A DNA stretch of 64,000 nt from a bacterium (lineage in GTDB: Bacteria; SZUA-79; Acidulodesulfobacterales; Acidulodesulfobacteraceae). Within the stretch, counting starts at the first letter, position 1. Each line of letters begins with the position of its first letter. The translations under genes and the position numbers were made by a program. Under the pieces are notes generated by a model. The model did no database searches. It was not told where the DNA came from and saw only the letters and a program-made list of their open reading frames with translations. The stretch covers positions 19,662 to 83,661 of the forward strand of contig JAKAOK010000005.1 in NCBI GenBank assembly GCA_021812245.1, read 5' to 3'. This document shows, in pieces, positions 44,785 to 53,792 of this stretch.

Positions 44785-46698
44785 ATGGAAAAAGAATATG
44801 TTCACCAATATTTAAAAGAACGTCTTCCCGTATATTTCAATAATACCGCTTCATCCCTTATTTTAAAAAGAATACTTTCGCAGTTAAATTTCGACCCTTT
44901 TTACTCCGATATTTTTACGGACGGCGGTAGAACCACTTTGGGCTGTTTTATAGACAACTACCTGAATCCCTCCCTTAAATGTCTAAACGACCCCTTTCTT
45001 ATATCCGATATGGAAAAAGCCGTAATCCGCATATCTAAGGCTATTTTTGAAGACGAATCAATCTGCATATACGGGGACTACGACGTGGACGGAATCACGG
45101 CGACATCTTTTCTTGTTTCCTTTTTAAGGGAATTAAAGAAAATAATAAAACCGGAGCAAAACGACAGCGGCTCTTCTATTTTTTATAAATTGCCGGATAG
45201 GATAAAAGACGGCTACGGGCTGGGGATAGAGCCTATTAATGAAATTTACGATTTTATAAACGAAAGCGGCACAAAGCCTCTGTCCCTGATGATAACCGTG
45301 GATTTAGGCATTACGGGAATCAGGGAAGTTTCGCATGCTAATTCCAAAAATATCGACGTAATAATATGCGACCACCACGAAGTTCCGCTAAACGGGGAAA
45401 TAGAGATTTTGCCGGATGCTTTTGCAATACTTAATCCTAAACGCAAAGGCGATAAATTCCCGTTTAAATTTTTACCGGGAGTAGGCATTGCGTTTAATCT
45501 CGGCATCGCCTTGAGAAAACATTTAGTAAAAGAAGGGCGGCTGGCTGAATATCCTAACCTTAAGGATTATTTAGATATCGTATGCCTCGGCATTGTAGCC
45601 GATATAGTTCCTATGTACAGCGACAACAGGACGCTTACCCATTACGGCCTTCAAATACTTAACGCCGGCCGCAGGCCCGGCATAAAAGAACTAAGGCGCA
45701 TCTGCGGACTGCATTTCGATAACGTCAACGAATCTGATATAGCATGGAAAATCGCGCCGAAAATAAACGCCGCCGGCAGGGTCGGCAACCCCGCCGTAGC
45801 CGTAGAACTTTTAACTCAAAAAGACCCTGAAAAGGCTTTCGGTCTTGCTCAGGAGTTGGAAGCGTTCAACAGAAAAAGACAACTGCTTGAAGACGCCTGC
45901 TTTAACGATGCCATTGATCTCATTAAAGAAAAAACGGGCAATGAAGAAACCCTGCCGGTTATTATATTGAAAGGAGAATCATGGCATCCGGGCGTAATAG
46001 GTATTGTATCCTCTAAATTATCAGACTATTTGCAAAAGCCGGTTCTGCTTCTTACGGGATTTAAAGAGCACGTTTATATCGGTTCCGCAAGGTCATGCGG
46101 CAATATCGACATATATGCCTTCTTAAAAAATTACGAGTCTTTTTTTTCTAAGTTCGGTGGACATAAAATGGCTTGCGGCTTAACCGTCCGAAAAGGCGTA
46201 GAGACGGATAATTTTATCTCCGCTGTTTTAAAAGACTGCGGTTCGACAAAAAAAAATATTTCCGAGCCGAACATAGCGGCGCCGGCTGTCATAGGCGAAG
46301 TCTCGGAAGCGGACTACGATGAAGAAATTAATTTAGATTCTCTATCGGATAAAGAACTTTCCGAAATTATAAAATTAATATCTCCCTGCGGGCCCCTTAA
46401 CGAAAAACCTAAGTTTTTAATTAGAAATATCACTCTTTTAGATATAAACAGGCGTGAATTTAAAAATAAAATCCCGAAAAAAAATAAGGCGGTTAATTGT
46501 TATTTTACTTTAAATATAGCAGGGTCTTCCCCGTCCGGAGAGAACAGCGAAACAAAACATAAGGCGATGATGTTCAACAGGCATGGAGCTATAGAAAATA
46601 TTTTAAGATTGAACGATTTAGGCAAAAGTAAAATTACCGTTGACGGCATTATATTCGAATTTTTTAACGGCTATATAAAAATTCTGAATTTTATATAA
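44785..46698 (+). CDS. recJ: Single-stranded-DNA-specific exonuclease RecJ
   Basis: A 637-residue DHH phosphoesterase: CIYGDYDVDGITATSFLV, DHHEVP (about residues 196-199), LPGVGIAFNLG, KIAPKINAAGRVG and GGHKMACGLTV (DHHA1). An OB domain follows. It degrades 5'-ended single strands in recombination and mismatch repair. It closes the queA-to-recJ run, and pilM starts 26 bp later, so pil transcription may continue from it. Confidence 0.96.
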   Translation: MEKEYVHQYLKERLPVYFNNTASSLILKRILSQLNFDPFYSDIFTDGGRTTLGCFIDNYLNPSLKCLNDPFLISDMEKAVIRISKAIFEDESICIYGDYDVDGITATSFLVSFLRELKKIIKPEQNDSGSSIFYKLPDRIKDGYGLGIEPINEIYDFINESGTKPLSLMITVDLGITGIREVSHANSKNIDVIICDHHEVPLNGEIEILPDAFAILNPKRKGDKFPFKFLPGVGIAFNLGIALRKHLVKEGRLAEYPNLKDYLDIVCLGIVADIVPMYSDNRTLTHYGLQILNAGRRPGIKELRRICGLHFDNVNESDIAWKIAPKINAAGRVGNPAVAVELLTQKDPEKAFGLAQELEAFNRKRQLLEDACFNDAIDLIKEKTGNEETLPVIILKGESWHPGVIGIVSSKLSDYLQKPVLLLTGFKEHVYIGSARSCGNIDIYAFLKNYESFFSKFGGHKMACGLTVRKGVETDNFISAVLKDCGSTKKNISEPNIAAPAVIGEVSEADYDEEINLDSLSDKELSEIIKLISPCGPLNEKPKFLIRNITLLDINRREFKNKIPKKNKAVNCYFTLNIAGSSPSGENSETKHKAMMFNRHGAIENILRLNDLGKSKITVDGIIFEFFNGYIKILNFI

Positions 46699-46724
46699 TA
46701 CCGAATCCTGCAGTTATAAAACTT

Positions 46725-47678
46725 ATGAAGATATTTACCGCCGTAGAAATTGATTACAACCATTTTAAAATACTTGAAGTCTGCAAAAAAAGACGCTGCT
46801 ATTTCTTAAACAATTTTGTAAACGTAACGGTTGCCGACTTGGATTACCGAAATATAAAATCGGTATCTCTCAATTTAAACAAAATTATGAATGAAAATAA
46901 GGTCGGTAGAAAAAACATAATAACGTCCATTAACGGCAACTCGGTTTACAGTTTTAATTTTATTTTACCGAATATGCCGGAACACGACCTTAAAATTGCC
47001 GTCGAATACGAACTTAAAAAACTTCTTCCTTTTCCGTTATCTCAGTGCGTATTTGATTATATATATATCGAAAAAATAGACGAATCCGGAAACAGGATGC
47101 TCAACATTACTGCATTTGCCTCAAAAGAGGAGGATATAAACAATTTCAAAGAAATATTCGACAGGTCAGGAATCAAAATAAAATCGATAGAATGTAAAAC
47201 CGTATCGATTTATAACAATATAAGGTATATAAACAAAAACGGAACAGGGCATCTTCTGCTTTGCGACATAGGCGATAAATCTATAAAAATAGTCATAGTA
47301 TTAAATAATGCGGTTAATTTTGAAAGAACTATCGACGGATTAAGTTTAAAAAATCAAAATTACGATGAAGCTTCAGGCCTTATAGCCGACGAATTAAAAA
47401 GAACGATAGATTTCTATTTTGCCGGAAAATCTTTGCCTCCGATAGACGGAGTTATTCTCACCGGCATCTTTTCAGGTAAAAGCGGGTTCGACGCAAAGAT
47501 TTCGGAGGCGACGGCTTTTAGGGCTTATTCGGTTTCCGTACTGAATCTGATAGGTTCGGAAAAATATTCATTTTATCTATCCAAAAAATTAAAAAGTCAT
47601 AATATAGACGAAGATTACGAGTTTTTCAAGCCGTTGGAAGAAATGTGGACTACATTCGGACTTATTATCAATAGATGA
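46725..47678 (+). CDS. pilM: Type IV pilus assembly protein PilM (actin-like)
   Basis: A 317-residue cytoplasmic protein resembling PilM/GspL: ITSINGNSVYSFNFILPNMPEHDLKIAVEYELKKLLPF (membrane-complex interface) and LLLCDIGDKSIKIVIV (phosphate loop), with IADELKRTIDFYFA. It is followed by pilN and pilO with small gaps. PilM normally binds PilN's tail and links the ATPases to the membrane subcomplex. The sequence is diverged but size, motifs and order agree. Confidence 0.85.
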   Translation: MKIFTAVEIDYNHFKILEVCKKRRCYFLNNFVNVTVADLDYRNIKSVSLNLNKIMNENKVGRKNIITSINGNSVYSFNFILPNMPEHDLKIAVEYELKKLLPFPLSQCVFDYIYIEKIDESGNRMLNITAFASKEEDINNFKEIFDRSGIKIKSIECKTVSIYNNIRYINKNGTGHLLLCDIGDKSIKIVIVLNNAVNFERTIDGLSLKNQNYDEASGLIADELKRTIDFYFAGKSLPPIDGVILTGIFSGKSGFDAKISEATAFRAYSVSVLNLIGSEKYSFYLSKKLKSHNIDEDYEFFKPLEEMWTTFGLIINR

Positions 47679-47698
47679 ATAGAATAATAAATTAATAA

Positions 47699-48304
47699 AT
47701 GAAAAATAAGAATTTGGAAAAGACAAGGATTAATTTATTGCCCGTTAGAGACAGGAACCGTCTTGCGAAAAGCAAAAAAAGACTCGTAATTTCTTCTTTA
47801 ATTATAGCTTATTTAATATTTATTTTTTTACTGGATTTAGCATACGTTCTCAATAACAACTATAAAAAAACTTATCTATCGCAATTAAACCAGCGGTTAA
47901 CTATGCTCAAGACAAAAAACATTTTAAACGAAACTTTTGAATCTGCGATAGATAAAAGAAAAATTCTTCTGGAAGCGATACAAAAAAAGATAGCGGTCAT
48001 AGACTCCCTTAAAAAACTTAAGACGGCATGGAACAAGAAGATAAGCGAGATGGTTGCGGCATCTCCTAACGGGGTATGGATGAGCGGATTATCCCTTGAA
48101 AAAGGGATTATTGCCATAAACGGAAACAGCGTATCGTTATCCGGAATTTCAACCTATATAAACAATCTTAAAAATACTGGATTGTTTACAAAAATAGTGC
48201 TTACGGAGGCACGCAGAAAGATTATAGGCGGAAATACTTTTTATTCTTTTAACTTAAAAGCCGTTTTAAATATCCGGAATATTAGCTTTAATAATAAAAA
48301 ATGA
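47699..48304 (+). CDS. pilN: Type IV pilus assembly protein PilN
   Basis: A 201-residue bitopic protein. The cytoplasmic N-terminus begins with the PilM-binding motif INLLPVRDRNRLAKSKKR, followed by one membrane segment (about residues 30-50) and a periplasmic coiled coil. It overlaps pilO by 4 bp (ATGA). Confidence 0.88.
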   Translation: MKNKNLEKTRINLLPVRDRNRLAKSKKRLVISSLIIAYLIFIFLLDLAYVLNNNYKKTYLSQLNQRLTMLKTKNILNETFESAIDKRKILLEAIQKKIAVIDSLKKLKTAWNKKISEMVAASPNGVWMSGLSLEKGIIAINGNSVSLSGISTYINNLKNTGLFTKIVLTEARRKIIGGNTFYSFNLKAVLNIRNISFNNKK

Positions 48305-48891
48305 GACTGTTCGAAGAGATAAAAAAAATACCGGTATATTTAAGGACAAATAAGATAGCCGTCGTTATACTTATGGCTTTTGTTTTTCTTTATTTAATAA
48401 ATCAGGATATATTTTTAAACGCCTTAGGGAAAAATATATCCGAAAAAAATGCGGCTATACTAAAAATAAAAAACCGGATGAATGCGATAAAGAACACCGC
48501 AGTATCTCTTTCGCGTGAAAAAAATAGTTTATACGGCCTTAAAAATCAGATTGCAACATTGAAATTAAAATTAAAAAACGAAGAAATTATGCTTCCTAAG
48601 ACGTTTATGGTTGCGGATTTAATTAAAAATATCTCATTGAACAAACCTGCCGATAATTTTGCAATAGAAAATATAAATTTCGGAAAACCGGTCAAGTATG
48701 GAGGGGTGATGGCTCTGCCGGTAGGTATTTCTATAACGGGGGGCTTTAATAAAACGATAGAATTTATTAAAAATATAAACTCTATGAAAAGAATTTTTAC
48801 GATAAACTATGTTTCTATTAAAGCAAGCAAAAAATCTTTTCCGGATATTAAAGCCGATATAAAAGGGTTCGTCTTTTCTATGAACGGTTAG
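48301..48891 (+). CDS. pilO: Type IV pilus assembly protein PilO
   Basis: A 196-residue bitopic protein with one membrane segment (about residues 17-36), then a coiled coil and a ferredoxin-like periplasmic fold. Adjacent to pilN with a 4-bp overlap. The usual pilP and pilQ do not follow on this strand; they lie on the opposite strand 1-2.7 kb further on. Confidence 0.82.
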   Translation: MRLFEEIKKIPVYLRTNKIAVVILMAFVFLYLINQDIFLNALGKNISEKNAAILKIKNRMNAIKNTAVSLSREKNSLYGLKNQIATLKLKLKNEEIMLPKTFMVADLIKNISLNKPADNFAIENINFGKPVKYGGVMALPVGISITGGFNKTIEFIKNINSMKRIFTINYVSIKASKKSFPDIKADIKGFVFSMNG

Positions 48892-48892
48892 G

Positions 48893-49777
48893 TTAATTAT
48901 TGGATGACGATACGTCGGCGGGCGGTTTCTTTTTAAATTTCCATATCAGGGAAGATATAAAAATACTGATTTCGTACATCGAATAAAGCGGCACCGCTAT
49001 AAAAAACATAGTAACTATATCGGCATGAAAAGCGGCAATGATAAGGCTTATTATCAAGGCATACTTTCTATATTTCTTTAGAAACCCGGGTTTTAATATT
49101 CCCGCAAGAGAAAAAAGGGCCGACACTAACGGCAGTTCGAATATCAATCCGAATATAAGTCCGAGCCTAAGCGCGAAATCAATATAATGAGTCAAATTTA
49201 TCAGGGGCGACAAATTCGGACTCTGATAACTCAGAGAAAAATTAATAACGGCGGGCCATATGTAAAAAACCATAAAAATTACGCCCGAAACGAAGAACAG
49301 CGTCCCGAAAAACAAAAAGGGCAGTAAATACATCCTTTCTTTTTTTAAAAGACCGGGCTTTATAAACTGCCAGAACTGAAACAATATGAATGGAAGGGCG
49401 AGCATAAACCCTAGGATAAGTGATACTTTTACCTGCATAAAAAACGGCTCTAAGGGCTTTGAGTAATGCAGAATGTGCTTTACGAATTTTTTCGGGGTTT
49501 TATTAAGACCGAATGCATAATAAACCGAGGGGGCTTTTTCTTTTATAACATTCTTTGCATATCCGGAAAAATACGTAATATACGTCGGCTTTTCTAACGG
49601 GGTTTCTATAAGATTTATCGCTTTATAGGAAAGCCGCCACGAAAAACCCATGCATACGACGAGCGCTATAAATATATAAAATATCCTCTTTCTTAATTCC
49701 GAAAAATGCTCTAAAAAGGCCATCCTGCCTTCTGCCTTAACATTTTCTTCTTTATTTTCGATTTTTTTAACGCTCAT
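48893..49777 (-). CDS. tatC: Sec-independent protein translocase TatC
   Basis: A 294-residue six-segment membrane protein. Family motifs are visible: FLEHFSELRKRIFYIF at the N-terminus and SPLINLTHYIDFALRLGLIFGLIFELPLVSALF. A longer than usual first periplasmic loop accounts for the size. Tat exports folded proteins; TatA/B are not in the window. It ends 1 bp from the convergent pilO and lies downstream of pilQ. Confidence 0.95.
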   Translation of the reverse strand: MSVKKIENKEENVKAEGRMAFLEHFSELRKRIFYIFIALVVCMGFSWRLSYKAINLIETPLEKPTYITYFSGYAKNVIKEKAPSVYYAFGLNKTPKKFVKHILHYSKPLEPFFMQVKVSLILGFMLALPFILFQFWQFIKPGLLKKERMYLLPFLFFGTLFFVSGVIFMVFYIWPAVINFSLSYQSPNLSPLINLTHYIDFALRLGLIFGLIFELPLVSALFSLAGILKPGFLKKYRKYALIISLIIAAFHADIVTMFFIAVPLYSMYEISIFISSLIWKFKKKPPADVSSSNN

Positions 49778-49799
49778 CTAAATTATTTTGTTTAATCCG

Positions 49800-51194
49800 C
49801 TAATTTACTATTTTTGGAGAAATAAACACGATTAACTGTTCGCTATTAGTAGATCTCGTATGATATCCGAACAAATAACCGAGCACCGGAATCTCCGATA
49901 AAATAGGAATTCCGTTATTATTGCGCTGTTTTTGGGAAGACAAAAGACCTCCTATAACTAAAGTAGAATTATTTTTTAATGAAACAACAGTGGTGACGCT
50001 TTTATTGTTAACGGCAGGAAACCCGTTTATACCGCCGCCTGCCGGAGAAGAATAAGTTACGGTCACATTAAGCAAAATATCGTTTTTACTTTCTACAATC
50101 GGGGTAACAGTTAAAGTAACACCTATTGTAATAGTCTGTAACGTAGATGAAACGGGTTCCTGAGCTATTACGGTAGTACCGCCGGCAGCCGCACCGGAAG
50201 CAGAAGTCCCTGTAGAAGCGGTAGTTCCTCCGGAAGTAGTATATGCTATATAATATTCCATTAAAGACGAATTAATCGTTGCCTGCTGACCGCTGGCTAC
50301 GGTAACGCTGGGAGATTCTATTATTTTATCCCAGCCTAACTGCTGTCCAAGCGAAAGCTGTGCGGAAATATTTCCGAAATTCTGCCACGGAGCCAGTACT
50401 CCGAGATTCAGATAATTAGCGCCGGAATTTAAATCGGTCACTCCCGAAAAATCAGTTGCAAAATTAGAAGACGCGTTGTTGACGTTAGGTAGTATGGAAC
50501 TTCCCGCGTTACCCATAAAGGTCCAGTCTACTCCTATATTTCTTGAAAAACTATCCGTTACGTCGACAATTTTAGCATTTAATTGAATTATTCTTTTTTT
50601 TACGTCTATTTTTTTAATAATATTTTTAATTTTTTTTATGTTTGAAGGAATATCGTAAACGAATATCGAATTGCCGTGGGGAGAGGCGTAAGCTTTTGCC
50701 CCCGCCGGCAAAACCGGCGTTAAATCCGTAAGAACGTTTTTAGCCTGAATATATTTTAGATTTATCTTGTAATAAATATAACTGTTTTTAAGCGACGAAC
50801 GTGGGCCTATGAGCAAAATCCCGTTGTTCACGCTGTAGCCCAAATTTCCGGCTCTTAAAATAATTAACAGGGCATCCGGCAGAGGGATGTTTCTTATGTG
50901 CAGAGTCGCGCTTCCGTTTACCAAACTGCTTAAAACATAATTTAGCCTGAATTCATGGCATATTCCTATTATTAAAGGTCTGAGCGGGATATCGTTTCCT
51001 TCGATAGTAATTTTTTGGTCCGGCAGTTTAATCCCGCCTATAAAACCGAAATCGGAAGAGGAGGAAGCGCCGCTTATTCGCGCTTTAAAAGCGCAGGCGT
51101 TTTCGGTTTGACCAAAAAAAATAAAAAAAGAGATAAGGATAAACAATAGCGGGGAAATATAAAAAATAGCGCAATATCTGGACTTAAAAATCAT
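49800..51194 (-). CDS. pilQ: Type IV pilus secretin PilQ
   Basis: A 464-residue secretin, shorter than many PilQ proteins (one N-domain pair, no AMIN domain). Seen: a signal segment; ITIEGNDIPLRPLIIGICHEF (secretin short domain); YIQAKNVLTDLTPVLPAGAKAYASPHGNSIFVYD (N1-like); and the secretin core with TLTVTPIVESKNDILLNV and LVIGGLLSSQKQRNNNGIPILSEIPVLGYLFG. A Gly/Ser/Thr-rich loop interrupts the core. It forms the outer-membrane pilus channel. Same strand as pilP. Confidence 0.93.
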   Translation of the reverse strand: MIFKSRYCAIFYISPLLFILISFFIFFGQTENACAFKARISGASSSSDFGFIGGIKLPDQKITIEGNDIPLRPLIIGICHEFRLNYVLSSLVNGSATLHIRNIPLPDALLIILRAGNLGYSVNNGILLIGPRSSLKNSYIYYKINLKYIQAKNVLTDLTPVLPAGAKAYASPHGNSIFVYDIPSNIKKIKNIIKKIDVKKRIIQLNAKIVDVTDSFSRNIGVDWTFMGNAGSSILPNVNNASSNFATDFSGVTDLNSGANYLNLGVLAPWQNFGNISAQLSLGQQLGWDKIIESPSVTVASGQQATINSSLMEYYIAYTTSGGTTASTGTSASGAAAGGTTVIAQEPVSSTLQTITIGVTLTVTPIVESKNDILLNVTVTYSSPAGGGINGFPAVNNKSVTTVVSLKNNSTLVIGGLLSSQKQRNNNGIPILSEIPVLGYLFGYHTRSTNSEQLIVFISPKIVN

Positions 51195-51209
51195 AAGGTT
51201 TATTGTTTA

Positions 51210-51578
51210 TTATTTTTTAAATCCTTCAAATTTGGAGAGTATAAGTTTAACTATTTTTCCATTTTTAAGTTTAATTATTACGGCTTGCCGGGTAATTTCC
51301 ACGACGGTTTTTTTCATAATTTTAGAACCGGTGTAATAAGGGTTTCCGTTAATAATTGCAATGTTTTTATCCGGGTCGGAACCGCTCACTATAGCCTGAA
51401 GGTTAAGGCCGTTCAAAGGATTTTCGCTAAAATTCTTATATTGCTTTACCTTAAAAGGCGATATAAACGGATTTTTCAACCCGAAACAGGCATCTGAATT
51501 TAATAATTGAGGTAAAATAATAAAAAAGATAACTAGGGCAAATATATAAATAAATTTCCTTTTCATTATTGTCGGCAT
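51210..51578 (-). CDS. pilP: Type IV pilus assembly protein PilP
   Basis: A 122-residue protein with an N-terminal signal or anchor and a short beta-rich domain: KNPFISPFKV, LQAIVSGSDPDKNIAIINGNPYYTGSKI, resembling the PilP HR domain that contacts PilQ and PilNO. No typical lipobox. An ATG four codons in (51566) is an alternative start. The call rests heavily on position 15 bp before pilQ. Confidence 0.75.
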   Translation of the reverse strand: MPTIMKRKFIYIFALVIFFIILPQLLNSDACFGLKNPFISPFKVKQYKNFSENPLNGLNLQAIVSGSDPDKNIAIINGNPYYTGSKIMKKTVVEITRQAVIIKLKNGKIVKLILSKFEGFKK

Positions 51579-51688
51579 TCATTTTTCGGCAAGGGAACGG
51601 ATAAAAATCCGCCCCCTTAATCTTAACACAATTAATGCAGCTCCGGTATGCCCAAAATTTATTTTCTTACTATCCAAGATTACGCTAA

Positions 51689-51922
51689 TTATGATTTCTG
51701 GACATAAAACTTAAACTTTCCGCCCTCTTCCGAAGAATCCAGAAGCTTATTTCCCGTCCTGTTGCACCAAGCCGTCATATCGTTTTTAGAACCCGGGTCG
51801 GTTGAAATTACCTCCAGAACCTGTCCTGAAGTCATCGTGTCGATTTCTTTTTTTGTCTTAACTATAGGCAAGGGACACGATAAACCGCTTGCGTCAAGTG
51901 TTTTGTTAGGGGTTACTGCCAT
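51689..51922 (-). CDS. TusA-family sulfur carrier protein
   Basis: A 77-residue protein with LDASGLSCPLPIVKTKKEI (conserved cysteine in CPxP, about residue 17) and VLEVISTDPGSKNDMTAWC, typical of TusA/SirA/YedF proteins. They carry sulfur as persulfide for tRNA thiolation or, beside DsrE or Hdr genes, in sulfur oxidation; no such neighbours are here. An AGGAGG-type ribosome-binding site precedes it. Confidence 0.9.
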   Translation of the reverse strand: MAVTPNKTLDASGLSCPLPIVKTKKEIDTMTSGQVLEVISTDPGSKNDMTAWCNRTGNKLLDSSEEGGKFKFYVQKS

Positions 51923-52099
51923 AATTTTGCCTCCTCGTTAAATAGAATAGCGTTATATATCTTCGCTTGCATATTCTAAAAATATCGTTTTTAGCAAACG
52001 AAGATGTTAATTTTAAATCTTATTTCAGCTTATTACTTCGCCGTTAAAAAGTCAATAGGAAAAAGAAGACCGGTTTTATATAGATATGAATTGCCTATA

Positions 52100-52214
52100 A
52101 AAGATGGGGCAAAGTCCAGCGCAGCTAACCAATCTAAAACAAGATTGCTTCGCTGCGCTCGCAATGACGGGATATTGCAATTTCTTAAAATAAATTTCTA
52201 AATCGGTATTGGGG
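52100..52214. repeat. Partial MITE-like element upstream of the ExxE membrane protein gene
   Basis: AGATGGGGCAAAGTCCAGCG, AAGATTGCTTCGCTGCGCTC, GCAATGACGGGATATTG and the right end TTTCTAAATCGGTATTGGGG. The left end is missing. It occupies most of the gap (about 330 bp) between the TusA-like gene and the membrane protein gene, leaving only the promoter. Confidence 0.7.
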
Positions 52215-52244
52215 TTGTCTTTTCCAATTGCTATCTGATATAAT
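52215..52244 (+). promoter_or_regulatory. Promoter with the gene probably read as a leaderless mRNA
   Basis: TTGTCT (52215-52220) and TATAAT (52239-52244) are separated by 18 bp. The expected start of transcription is within a base or two of the ATG at 52252, and there is no Shine-Dalgarno sequence. The promoter starts right at the end of the repeat fragment. Confidence 0.55.
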
Positions 52245-52251
52245 ATTGCGT

Positions 52252-52995
52252 ATGAATTTCAGCATACTTATATTTATAGCCGTATTTTCGGTTGCGATAG
52301 TCGAGCTCAGCGAGGTTGCCGCAATAGTTTTCGTGGTCGGAGAAGACGTAGGTCTCTCCAGCGCCTTAGCGGGAGGTTTGATAGGATTTATCGGCACTCT
52401 TATAATTCTTTTCGGCGGCGGCATAGCTCTTATTAAAACCGTACCTATATTTACCGTTAAATTAATAATAGGCGCCGTACTTATAGCAATAGGACTATAT
52501 TTCTCCTATAAACTGCTCAGCTTTGTGTTTTATCTTACGCCTTTCTCAAAAAAAATAGGCGAAAAACCGCTTTTCAAAAAGGCGGAAACGGCCGTCATAA
52601 AACATCAAAAATGTTCATTCAGGCATTTCATCGTCGCTTTAAACGCCGTAATAATAGAAGCTTTCGAAGTAGCGGTAGTGGCCGTTCCGCTTGCCATTAC
52701 CGAGAACCAATGGCTTTCCGTAATTTCCGCTCTTATCGTCAGTTCCCTTATTATTTTAATGCTGTCGATTTATTTAAGAAAATATTTCAAAAAAATACCT
52801 TCGCACTGGATTAAAGGAATAGCGGCAGTGCTGCTTCTTAGCTTTGGAATATACTGGGGTTCTCAGGGCTTAAAAATAAACATAGAAGACCATGATTTAG
52901 CCTTAATTATGCCTGCTATAGCATTACTGCTATTCGCCGTATCGTTAATTTTCGATAAAATAGGATACCGCATCAAAAACAAGAAGAAAATTTAA
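52252..52995 (+). CDS. Multi-pass membrane protein with two ExxE motifs (COG4280-like, possible metal transporter)
   Basis: A 247-residue protein with six or seven membrane segments. An internal repeat is visible: AIVELSEVAAIVFVVG near residue 15 and AVIIEAFEVAVVAVPLA near residue 140 both carry E-x-x-E in a membrane helix. This recalls GDT1/UPF0016 cation transporters and FTR1 iron permeases, where duplicated acidic motifs bind the metal, but it does not match either fully. I use the ATG at 52252; a TTG at 52228 is also in frame. Transport of iron or manganese is a guess. Confidence 0.7.
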   Translation: MNFSILIFIAVFSVAIVELSEVAAIVFVVGEDVGLSSALAGGLIGFIGTLIILFGGGIALIKTVPIFTVKLIIGAVLIAIGLYFSYKLLSFVFYLTPFSKKIGEKPLFKKAETAVIKHQKCSFRHFIVALNAVIIEAFEVAVVAVPLAITENQWLSVISALIVSSLIILMLSIYLRKYFKKIPSHWIKGIAAVLLLSFGIYWGSQGLKINIEDHDLALIMPAIALLLFAVSLIFDKIGYRIKNKKKI

Positions 52996-53005
52996 CGCCG
53001 AAAGT

Positions 53006-53782
53006 TTATCCGCCGCCGCTATGCTTCGGCGGAAAGCTAAGGGTCACTACCTGTTTTTCGGCGCCTGGCTTTCCGATATCTTTTCCGTTATAATTTAAAA
53101 TAATGCCTCCGGCATTACCTATCTTAATCCTTAATCTTTCTTTCGCTTTCCAGACTTCCCTGTCTCCCACATAAAGCATAGACGTCGCAACGCTTCCACC
53201 GTCGATTTTAACGGCTACCCATGTTCTTTTAATTACCTTTCCTTTTAAAACTGCGGCATAATTAGTTTTGGGAATTTTTACAGACTTGCTGTTTACGGAC
53301 GGACGCCCCTCCGAAACTAAAGATTTAACCGGCGGTTGAAACGGCAGCGCTATATGGATTCTAGGCGCGGTTTTAATATATTCGTAAACCTTAATTATTG
53401 CATACGATAATATTATAAAAAAGATGCCCGCAAAAACTATGGTTAAAATTCTCTTTTTAAAATCCTCGGACTTTCGTATTTCTTCTTTAAATCTTTTTCC
53501 TACTATATCTTCTATATGCTTGCCCTTAAAATTTTCGCCCGCCTCTGATTCCAGGAGTGCGGCAGTCTTTGCATCGTCCGCTTTGACCGTTTTTGCAAGA
53601 AGTTTTACATAACCCTTAAGGAGTTGAGGAGAAGAAAACATGGAAAAGTCGTCGTTTTCAATGGCTTCGATATACTGGGCTCTGATTTTTGTAATAAGGG
53701 AAATTTCATCAACGGTAAGCCCTATAGATTCCCTGCTGGTCCTGAGATATTCTCCAACCGTTTTCGGCGTTTCGCTATCCAT
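53006..53782 (-). CDS. rodZ: RodZ-type cytoskeletal protein with helix-turn-helix domain
   Basis: A 258-residue bitopic protein with an N-terminal Cro-type helix-turn-helix (TVGEYLRTSRESIGLTVDEISLITKI, about residues 8-33), a basic juxtamembrane segment, one membrane helix (about residues 110-132) and a periplasmic DUF4115 domain (WVAVKIDGGSVATSMLYVGDRE...IGNAGGIILNYNGK). RodZ anchors MreB filaments. Its operon neighbours are a TPR lipoprotein and a PfkB kinase. Convergent with the plus-strand membrane protein gene. Confidence 0.9.
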   Translation of the reverse strand: MDSETPKTVGEYLRTSRESIGLTVDEISLITKIRAQYIEAIENDDFSMFSSPQLLKGYVKLLAKTVKADDAKTAALLESEAGENFKGKHIEDIVGKRFKEEIRKSEDFKKRILTIVFAGIFFIILSYAIIKVYEYIKTAPRIHIALPFQPPVKSLVSEGRPSVNSKSVKIPKTNYAAVLKGKVIKRTWVAVKIDGGSVATSMLYVGDREVWKAKERLRIKIGNAGGIILNYNGKDIGKPGAEKQVVTLSFPPKHSGGG

Positions 53783-53792
53783 AAAACATGCC

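Noticed and set aside
48891..48893. Shared terminator between pilO and tatC
   Set aside because: The genes converge with a single base between them and no hairpin with a T-run is seen.
52004..52201. 65-codon open frame ahead of the ExxE membrane protein
   Set aside because: Its second half is repeat sequence (the CTGCGCTCGCAATGACGGG arm) and it has no ribosome-binding site.
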